From CAZVUW01 sp964629825 (lineage in GTDB: Bacteria; Actinomycetota; Nitriliruptoria; Euzebyales; Egibacteraceae), in contig CAZVUW010000146.1 in assembly GCA_964629825.1 (NCBI GenBank), positions 1 through 5,378 of the forward strand: a stretch of DNA of 5,378 nt. The letters are read 5' to 3'. The notes beneath the pieces are model-generated. The model saw only the letters and a list, made by a program, of their open reading frames with translations. It searched no databases and had not been told where the DNA came from. Of the stretch, positions 1-5,071 are shown piece after piece. The stretch's first letter is position 1. Each line of letters starts with the position of its first letter. A program made the position numbers and the translations under genes.

Positions 1-48
1 CCCTTCCCGACGCCCTGGAGGAGGTGAACCCTCCCGGTTTCGCCTACC

Positions 49-54
49 GAGGAG
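49..54 (+). promoter_or_regulatory. Ribosome binding site of the transposase
   Basis: A GAGGAG purine run at 49-54 lies about ten bases before the ATG at 65, slightly long but usable spacing. It supports ATG 65 as the true start; the protein from there begins with the short N-terminal segment and DNA-binding region expected for this family. Confidence 0.45.
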
Positions 55-64
55 AAACCGACTG

Positions 65-1430
65 ATGGAAGACGCCCAGCGGCGCGAGATCGCGCTGTTC
101 CGCTACGCGCTGGTCCGCCAGTGCGCCGACCCGGAGCTGACGTCGCGGCAGCGTGGCCGGCTGGTCCGCGACCTGGCCGGCCGGGACCACGTCGGCTGGG
201 ACGGGCAGCGCCGACGGGTGGCCCGCTCCACGTTGGATGAGTGGATCCGCGCCTACCGCACGGGCGGGTTCGACGCGCTGATCCCCGCGGCGGGGTCCCG
301 CCAGCCCCGCACGTCAGCGCAGCTGCTGGCGCTGGCGGTGTCGTTGAAGGAGGCCAGGCCGGGCGGGCCGGACCGCCGTGCAGATCCGCGAGGTCATGCT
401 CGCCGCCGGGCACCCGGCTCCGTCGGCCCGCACGATCCAGCGGCACTTCCGCCGTACCGGTCACAACCGCCGACCCGACGGCAGCCTCCCCAAGGCGTTC
501 GGCCGGTTCGAGGCCGAGGCCGTCAACGACCTGTGGATCGCCGACGCGCTCCATGGCCCGGCGATCGGTGGCCGTCGCAGCTACCTGTTCGCGTTCATCG
601 ACGATCACAGCCGACTGGTCCCTGGGTATCGGTGGGGCCGCGCCGAAGACTCGCTGCGGCTAGAAGCGGCGTTCCGGCGCGGGCTGGGCGCCCGCGGCAT
701 CCCCCGCCGGCTGTACGTCGACAACGGCTCGGCGTTCGTCGCCGCGCCGTTGCAGCGGGCCTGCGCGGTCCTTGGCATCCAACTGGTCCACTCACGACCC
801 GGTGAGCCGGCCGGCCGCGGCAAGATCGAACGGTTCTTCCGCACCGTCAGAGACCAGTTCCTCATCGAGGTCGACACCGAGCAGGTCACCGACCTGGAAC
901 AGGTCAACCGACTGTTCGTCGCCTGGGTCGAGCAGCGCTACCACCGCCGGATCCACACCGAGACCGGCGCCACGCCGCTGCAGCGGTTCACCGACGCCGG
1001 CCCCATCGATCTGCCGTTCCCCGAGCTGCTGGCCGAGGCGTTCCTGTGGGCCGAGGACCGCACCGTCACCACCACCGCGCTGGTGTCGCTGCACGGCAAC
1101 CGCTACCAGGTCGACCCCGCCCTGATCGGCCGCAAGGTCCAGCTGGTCTTCGACCCCTTCGACCTCACCGACATCCAGGTGCGGTTCAACAACCAGTCCT
1201 TCGGACGGGCCGCCCCCCACGTGCTGGGCGCCCACGTGCACCCCAGGGCGACCAACGCTCTCGCCGAGCCCGATGACATGACCGCCAACCCCGGCATCGA
1301 CTACCTCGCCCTGGTCGCCGCCGAGCACGCCGCCGCGACCCGCAAGGCCATCAACTTCGCAGACCTCACCCCCGACGACGCCACCACCACCGACGACGGC
1401 GACGGCGACGAGCAGGAGGGAGCGGCGTGA
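65..1430 (+). pseudogene. Frameshifted D,D35E (rve / Mu-C) transposase
   Basis: This is the transposase of the two-gene element and would catalyse cleavage and strand transfer at the transposon ends. The first about 100 residues run in one frame from ATG 65 and hold a helix-turn-helix-like region (RQRGRLVRDLA, then TLDEWIRAYRTGGFDALIP). At about 361-368 the homology jumps by one frame and continues from the GTG at 378 (VQIREVML) for 350 residues. In that second piece the catalytic Asp is D57 (LWIADALHG), the second Asp is D115 (YVDNGSAF) and the Glu is E151 (GRGKIERFF), giving D-X35-E spacing; FAFIDDHSR sits between the first two. The C-terminal beta-barrel (VSLHGNRYQVDPALIGRKV) resembles Mu transposase C. 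The rejoined protein would be about 453 residues. The lesion fits either one extra G in GGG 365-367 or a tandem GGGC duplication at 361-368. The longest intact piece is 378-1430. Confidence 0.85.
1414..1420 (+). promoter_or_regulatory. Strong Shine-Dalgarno for the ATPase inside the transposase 3' end
   Basis: AGGAGGG at 1414-1420 precedes the GTG at 1427 with six bases between. The GTG overlaps the transposase TGA (1428-1430) as GTGA, so the ATPase is probably translated by termination-reinitiation coupling. This decides GTG 1427 as the start. Confidence 0.75.
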
Positions 1431-2238
1431 TCCAGCAGCTGCAGTCCCACTTCGGCCTGACCCGCCACCCGTTCGGCCGTGACCTGTCGCCCTCCCAGCT
1501 GTTCGCCTCGACCGGCCACAAAGAAGCCGTCGCCCGGCTGCGCTGGCTCATCGACCAACAGGCCATCGGCGTGCTCACCGGCGAGGTCGGCGCCGGCAAG
1601 ACCGTCGCCGCCCGAGCAACCGTCACCGCGCTGGATGCGTCCCGCCACACCGTCATCTACCTGGCCAACCCCATGATCGGCGCCCGCGGGATCCACTACC
1701 ACCTCGTCACCAGCCTCGGCTCCGAACCCAGGTTCCACCGGCCCGCCCTGATCAGCCAGACCGCCGAACTGCTCGCCGCCGAGCACGACGAACGCCGCAA
1801 ACAGGTCGTCCTCGTCGTTGACGAGGCCCACCTGCTCGCCAACGACCAACTCGAGCAACTGCGGCTGCTCACCACACCGACATGGACGCCCGCAGCCCGC
1901 TCGCGCTGCTCCTGCTCGGCCAACCCACCCTGCGACGCCGCCTCAAGCTCGGCCACTTCGCCGCGCTCGACCAGCGCATCACCCTGCGCGCCCACCTCGC
2001 CGGGCTCGACCTGGCCGACACCGGCGCCTACGTCAAACACCACCTCACCCTCGCAGGCAGATCCGACACCCTGTTCAGCGACGACGCGATCGCACTCATC
2101 CACACCACCTCACGCGGCATCCCCCGCGCCATCAACAACCTCGCCATCCAAGCGCTCATCGCGACCTACGCCGACGGCAAGGGCATCGTCGACGAGCAAG
2201 CCGCCCGCACCGCGATCACCGAGATCAACCCAGACTGA
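1427..2238 (+). pseudogene. Frameshifted ExeA/TnsC-like AAA+ transposition ATPase
   Basis: This is the helper ATPase of the transposon, by analogy with TnsC, TniB, IstB and MuB the factor that binds target DNA and activates the transposase. The N-terminus (HFGLTRHPFGRD) is typical of ExeA-type AAA proteins. Walker A is GEVGAGKT at residues 52-59 and Walker B is VVLVVDEAHLL at 127-137 with D132/E133. Near 1873-1875 one base is missing: ACC-AC-ACC-GAC-ATG replaces an expected ACC-AAC-ACC-GAC-ATG. Homology then continues in another frame from 1876, with the sensor-1-like LALLLLGQPTLRRRL, the helical LAGRSDTLFSDDA and the GIPRAINNLAIQAL segment, to TGA 2236-2238. Rejoined length is about 270 residues, normal for the family. 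As read from 1427 without repair, the protein runs on to 2626 as a low-complexity Ser/Pro/Thr-rich tail, which is not real. Confidence 0.87.
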
Positions 2239-2257
2239 CCCGGCTCCCCTTCAACCC

Positions 2258-2281
2258 CGCCCCCGACCCAGATCGGGGGCG
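2258..2281 (+). terminator. GC-rich hairpin after the ATPase gene
   Basis: CGCCCCCGA at 2258-2266 pairs perfectly with TCGGGGGCG at 2273-2281, a nine-base-pair stem with a six-base loop, starting 20 bases after the ATPase stop. There is no T-run after it, which is common in high-GC actinomycete terminators. It probably ends the transposon operon transcript and may also block read-through into IS3 sequence. A role in the transposon end is possible but less likely. Confidence 0.6.
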
Positions 2282-2332
2282 AACTCACACCCCCACCAGA
2301 TCCTGAGCCGAAGTGACGCCACCATCCCAGAC

Positions 2333-2349
2333 CTCAACGACGCTCAACA
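2333..2349 (-). repeat. Putative transposon right end with GTTGAG repeats
   Basis: Read outward-in (minus strand), this begins TGTTGAGCGTCGTTGAG: a TGT terminus, as in TnsB/Mu-type elements (TGT...ACA), followed by two GTTGAG copies ten bases apart, one helical turn. It directly abuts IS3 OrfB coding sequence that starts at 2350. The boundary is inferred from the sudden end of OrfB similarity and the TGT terminus. The left partner is not in the window, so pairing of the ends cannot be shown here. Confidence 0.5.
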
Positions 2350-2748
2350 GTTGGTGACCAGCGCCGCGGTCTGGGTGGCGTCGATCGCCCAGCCCACCAC
2401 TCGTCGCGAGTACACGTCCAGGACCACGGCGCAGTACAGCTTGCCCTCGCGGGTGGGATGCTCGGCGATGTTGGTCACCCAAAGCTGGTCACGAGCGTCG
2501 CGTGCGAAGACCCGATCGACCAGGTCAGCCGCGGTCGCGTCCGGTCGCAGCCCGCGCCGGTGCTTCGGACGGCCGCTCAGGCCCTGCAGGCCGGCGCGGC
2601 GCATCAGCAGCTCCACAGCACCGTGACTGACGACGATGCCCCGGCCCAAGGTGAGCTCGGCGTGCACCCGACGGGCGCCATAGGTGTCACGCGAGGCGGC
2701 ATGAACCACCTTGCGCCGAAACTCCGGCGGATACCCGCGCCTTCCCAT
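2344..2748 (-). pseudogene. IS3-family transposase remnant: OrfA start fused to OrfB middle
   Basis: The reading frame from ATG 2748 (134 residues) starts MGRRGYPPEFRRKVV, a typical beginning of IS3-family OrfA, then at about residue 16 becomes OrfB (HAASRDTYGARRVHAEL, IVVSHGAVELLMRRAGL, then LSGRPKHRR). The rest of OrfA and the OrfB N-terminus are missing, so an internal deletion of several hundred bases has joined the two in frame. The catalytic core begins (QLWVTNIAEHPTREG, VVLDVYSRRVVGWAID), but the first DDE Asp, normally WVTD, is Asn at residue 93. Sequence stops after QTAALVTN, followed by a Cys and a stop that come from the neighbouring transposon end; the second Asp, the Glu and the rest of the core are absent. 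It cannot be an active transposase. A GGAG lies about eight bases before ATG 2748. The longer frame start at 2784 is not favoured. Confidence 0.87.
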
Positions 2749-2789
2749 GCTGCGCTCCAGTGCCCGAGCAGCACAAGAATCCAACTACA
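2350..2789 (-). mobile_element. IS3-family element remnant
   Basis: This holds the fused OrfA/OrfB fragment and its upstream leader. One edge (2350) is the insertion boundary of the neighbouring transposon. The other edge is uncertain: on the minus strand the leader reads TGTAGTTGGATTCTTGTG from 2789, and TG is a common IS3 terminus, so I place the end there tentatively. No second inverted repeat is available because the other half of the element is missing from the window. Confidence 0.55.
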
Positions 2790-3001
2790 CGACTCCACCG
2801 AACCCGGGGAAGACCGGCCTCCAGGAATCCCGGTGCGGTTCGAACACCAAGGAGGTGACCACCGACACCCAGCCCTCACTGCCGGCCGCCTGACCACGGC
2901 CGACATCGCTGAGCGTCACACCCTCACTTCCACCAGACCGCGGGACGCGATCCCAGTCCGTGTACACCGTGGCTGTCACACCCTCATGTTGCAATACACG
3001 C
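2790..3001. other. Gene-free spacer between IS3 remnant and HNH gene
   Basis: No convincing gene lies here. It contains a good ribosome-binding-like AAGGAGG near 2850 with no sensible reading frame after it (only a few codons to TGA), perhaps the relic of a gene start. It also holds the paired GTCACACCCTCA motifs described separately. Any promoter of the HNH gene should be in this stretch, but I see no clear -35/-10 pair. Confidence 0.5.
2915..2986 (+). repeat. Direct repeat GTCACACCCTCA, two copies 60 bases apart
   Basis: GTCACACCCTCA occurs at 2915-2926 and again at 2975-2986, an offset of exactly 60 bases. Both copies lie just upstream of the HNH gene, the second ending 15 bases before its ATG. 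They could be protein-binding sites, a trace of recombination or a duplication, or a target site related to the HNH family. Sequence between the copies is not repeated. Confidence 0.65.
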
Positions 3002-4513
3002 ATGACAGACATAGACGACAGCCGCGAGATCGACCTCGAACAAGCAGCCCAACTGCTCGCCGAGCTGCGGCAGGCGAACGCCGCAGCCACCGCCGCGCAG
3101 GCCCAGGCAGCCGCGATCGCCGCGCGGTTGGCCGCCAGCGGCGCCGTGGAGCAGCTCGAAGGGCTGATGCTCGAGCAAGTCCTCGTGCTCGAATCGCGGC
3201 TGTGCCACTCCGACGCCAGGTTCCTGATCACCGCCGGTGAGGTCCTGGCGGACATGCCCGTGCTCGCGGGGCTGCTGCGGGCCGGCCAGGTGTCCTGGTC
3301 GGTCGTGCGGCAGATCGTCTGGCAGGTCCGCGCCCTCGGCGCAGTCAAGCGGGACCACATCGACCAGCGGCTGGCCGCCACCCTCGCCCAGCACCGCGAC
3401 ATCCGCCGCTTCGACCCCGACAAGCTTCTCGCCGCCGTGGACCAGGCCGTCACCGAGCTCCGCACGGCCGCGCAGGCCGAACGAGCCGAAGCCCGAGCCC
3501 GGCGGGACAACTACCTGGCGGTCCAGACCGACTTCGACGGCGGCATCCGTGGCCAATTCCGCTTCGACCCGGTGACCGGTGCCATCGTCCTCAACGCCCT
3601 CGACGACGCAGCCGACCACATCAGCCGCGCCAATGATGAGAGCAGCGGGACGGACGCCGCAGAGCCAGGCGAGGACGACGACGTGCCAGCCGCGGACGGC
3701 GGAGCAGACGTGGGTGGCACCGAAGGCCTCCACCCCGACCATGGCGCCGACGAGCACAGCCGCACCACCGACGAGAACGAAGCGCCAGCACATACCGCGG
3801 ACGACCCTCGCCCCGCCGACCTGCGCAGAGGCCGTCAGCTCGGTCAGGCCCTCGAGCGTATGGCCCACGCCTGGCTGTCGGGCGCCGGACCCAATGGCAC
3901 CGCCAAGCCAGCGCTTGTCGTGCACGTTCGCCACGGTGACATCCACCCCAACGCCGCCGGCCAGATCGAGCTGCACACCCGCGGCGCCCTGCTCCCGTCG
4001 ATCACCGCGGCCACTCTGGCTCAGCTCACCCGCGACGCCACCCTGCGAACTGTCATCTTCGACGGCGCCACGCCCCTTGCGACGGCCGCCAAGCGGACGG
4101 CCCTGGACGTGCCCGGAGACGTGCGCTTTGCAGTCGCGGCCCGCGACGGCGGCGACCGATTCCCTGGCTCAAGCGATCCGCTGCGCTGGTGCGACCTGCA
4201 CCACCTGGTCGAGCGCAACCAGCACGTCGACCACCACCCCAACAACCTCGCCCACCTCACCCGCCGCAACCACGTCCTGGTTCACCGCCACGGCTGGGCC
4301 GCCCGCATCGACCCGGCCACCGGCGCCCTGACCATCGAACGGCGCGGCAAGAGCCACACCAGCCTCCCACCCGGCACGCCCCTGGCCCGCGCGCCCGACC
4401 AGCGCCCGCCACCCCCGACAAGCCGGCCTGACCGGGCCACTCGATGGACCCGCAGCAAGAGCGGGCCCAGGCCGGGGCCTGCACCCCCGAGCGATCGCGA
4501 TCTGCCCTTCTAG
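3002..4513 (+). CDS. DUF222 / 13E12-repeat family protein with C-terminal HNH domain
   Basis: This 503-residue protein has the DUF222 plus HNH layout that is abundant in actinobacterial genomes and includes the 13E12 repeat proteins of Mycobacterium. Residues about 10-50 are an Ala/Gln-rich probable coiled coil, and DUF222 follows (LITAGEVLADMPVLAGLL, GQVSWSVVRQIV, FRFDPVTGAIVLNALDDAAD). An acidic, low-complexity insert spans about 216-280, then the second half of DUF222 (RGRQLGQALERMAHAWL). The HNH core is C397-D-L-H400-H401, N414-N415 and R-N-H424, with H428 beyond. The usual RDGGCRFPGC reads RDGGDRFPGS here (D385, S390) and the LCRRHH Cys is Thr, so most zinc-site Cys are gone. The tail is Pro/Arg-rich and probably disordered. 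It is likely a DNA nuclease or its relic, cytoplasmic, biological role unknown. ATG 3002 is chosen because homology-like content starts there, though no Shine-Dalgarno precedes it; in-frame GTG 2960 is the alternative. Confidence 0.9.
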   Translation: MTDIDDSREIDLEQAAQLLAELRQANAAATAAQAQAAAIAARLAASGAVEQLEGLMLEQVLVLESRLCHSDARFLITAGEVLADMPVLAGLLRAGQVSWSVVRQIVWQVRALGAVKRDHIDQRLAATLAQHRDIRRFDPDKLLAAVDQAVTELRTAAQAERAEARARRDNYLAVQTDFDGGIRGQFRFDPVTGAIVLNALDDAADHISRANDESSGTDAAEPGEDDDVPAADGGADVGGTEGLHPDHGADEHSRTTDENEAPAHTADDPRPADLRRGRQLGQALERMAHAWLSGAGPNGTAKPALVVHVRHGDIHPNAAGQIELHTRGALLPSITAATLAQLTRDATLRTVIFDGATPLATAAKRTALDVPGDVRFAVAARDGGDRFPGSSDPLRWCDLHHLVERNQHVDHHPNNLAHLTRRNHVLVHRHGWAARIDPATGALTIERRGKSHTSLPPGTPLARAPDQRPPPPTSRPDRATRWTRSKSGPRPGPAPPSDRDLPF

Positions 4514-4661
4514 GCCAGCACCCAGAACGACCAGCAACCAGAACCGACCACCACCGTTCACCAGGAACGGGCTCGAACGACCACACCAGGCCACCCGTGC
4601 GAGGCACCCCAACGGGGATCCGCGCGGGCATCGGCCTGCCCGTTGACAGCTCGTCTCTAAC

Positions 4662-4686
4662 CGGCTCGCCGGGCGGGCTCGAGCCG
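4662..4686 (+). terminator. Weak dyad downstream of the HNH gene
   Basis: CGGCTCG at 4662-4668 pairs with CGAGCCG at 4680-4686 around an 11-base loop. It lies about 150 bases past the HNH stop and has no T-run, so a terminator role is only a possibility. Confidence 0.25.
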
Positions 4687-4765
4687 CTTCGTTTGTCGAG
4701 GCAGAAGGGCAGGCGGGAGGCACCCAGCCGGCGTTAGCTGACGGCAGGGGCAAGCGCGGCCCAGA

Positions 4766-4783
4766 GCGTTTCCGCGGAAACGC
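4766..4783. promoter_or_regulatory. Perfect 18-base palindrome, possible operator
   Basis: GCGTTTCCGCGGAAACGC reads the same on both strands over all 18 bases, with no mismatch or spacer. Perfect uninterrupted palindromes of this size are typical of binding sites for dimeric regulators (for example TetR-type), but no regulator gene or recognisable promoter sits next to it. It stands out against the surrounding sequence. Confidence 0.5.
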
Positions 4784-4893
4784 CGAGGACGGCGCTGCAA
4801 GTGGGGCCGCGGGCGCCACCAGCCGACCCGCAACTTCCATCACAGGTCGACCGCTTGCTGACGTAGAGCTCTCGTCATGGTCGAGATCAGCGC

Positions 4894-4967
4894 CTGACCT
4901 CGCCCCTGGTGTCGATAGGGTCCCGATCAGGACCGCGATCGACACCAGGGCGGCCAACCGAGGTCAG
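4894..4967. repeat. 74-base near-palindromic stem-loop
   Basis: Three nested paired arms are visible: CTGACCT (4894-4900) with AGGTCAG (4961-4967); a 15-base-pair arm at 4901-4916 with 4938-4952, broken only by one extra C on the left; and GGTCC (4919-4923) with GGACC (4930-4934) around a CGATCA loop. That is about 27 base pairs, with an eight-base bulge at 4953-4960. No T-run follows, so it is not a classic terminator. It may be a structured RNA, a cruciform-forming site, or a small non-autonomous element; no target duplication is evident at its edges. Confidence 0.6.
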
Positions 4968-5071
4968 CTGGGCTTGAGCCATGAGCAACTCCGTGGGGAA
5001 GCCGCTGTGAGCCCGGCGTAGGAGCCGAACGGGACGTGGACGCCCTCACGGAGTGGAGGATCCCGACCGAC

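Larger units (their letters stand above)
1..2349 (+). mobile_element. Partial two-gene DDE transposon (rve transposase + ExeA-like ATPase)
   Basis: A D,D35E transposase gene is followed with a 4-base overlap by an AAA+ ATPase gene, then a hairpin, then a probable right end whose last bases are ACA at 2349. This two-gene plan (strand-transfer enzyme plus ATP-dependent helper) is known from IS21 (IstA/IstB), Tn7 (TnsB/TnsC), Tn5053 (TniA/TniB) and Mu (MuA/MuB); here the helper is of the ExeA-like type. The right boundary is inferred because recognisable IS3 OrfB coding sequence begins at 2350. No sequence within bases 1-64 matches the inverted right end, so the left end probably lies upstream of the window. 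Both genes are frame-broken, so this copy would need helper proteins in trans to move. The element's exact family name is not assigned. Confidence 0.7.
4514..5071. other. Intergenic stretch without a supported gene
   Basis: No open frame here shows family motifs or a good ribosome binding site. What it does hold is a weak dyad (CGGCTCG 4662-4668 with CGAGCCG 4680-4686) that might end HNH transcription, a perfect 18-base palindrome at 4766-4783, a 74-base stem-loop at 4894-4967, and an eight-base inverted pair ACTCCGTG (4988-4995) / CACGGAGT (5047-5054). No tRNA or rRNA was recognised by eye. Confidence 0.6.

Noticed and set aside
20..34. Small hairpin GGAGG-TGAAC-CCTCC before the transposase
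   Set aside because: Only five base pairs; could be chance in GC-rich DNA, and no clear regulatory link to the start at 65.
350..385. Programmed ribosomal frameshift in the transposase
   Set aside because: No slippery heptamer or CC-stop type +1 site and no nearby stop in the zero frame; this group normally uses a single frame. A mutation or sequencing error is simpler.
370..805. Tail of the 65-frame up to 805 as coding
   Set aside because: It turns to Arg/Pro-rich shadow sequence, while the DDE transposase domain is in the +1 frame over the same bases.
1878..2626. Continuation of the ATPase frame to 2626 as a 399-residue protein
   Set aside because: After the lesion near 1875 it is Ser/Pro/Thr/Arg-rich out-of-frame sequence and runs through the hairpin and into IS3 on the opposite strand; the true family sequence is in the other frame to 2238.
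2850..2893. Short gene starting at GTG after AAGGAGG
   Set aside because: The GTG is part of the purine run itself and the frame is about a dozen codons long with no known product.
2984..3976. 330-residue minus-strand reading frame opposite the HNH gene
   Set aside because: A Gly/Val-rich antisense shadow with no motifs, fully opposite a well-supported gene.
4643..4648. TTGACA -35 promoter element
   Set aside because: Exact hexamer but no acceptable -10 at 16-19 bases and no gene following it.
4444..4737. 97-residue plus-strand reading frame past the HNH gene
   Set aside because: Begins inside the HNH gene, low-complexity, no ribosome binding site and no recognisable domain.
4169..4957. 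262-residue minus-strand reading frame
   Set aside because: Overlaps the HNH domain coding region, has biased composition and no motif or ribosome site; GC-rich chance frame.
4894..4967. Integron attC site or CRISPR repeat
   Set aside because: No GTTRRRY/RYYYAAC core sites, no integrase and only a single copy, so neither label is supported.
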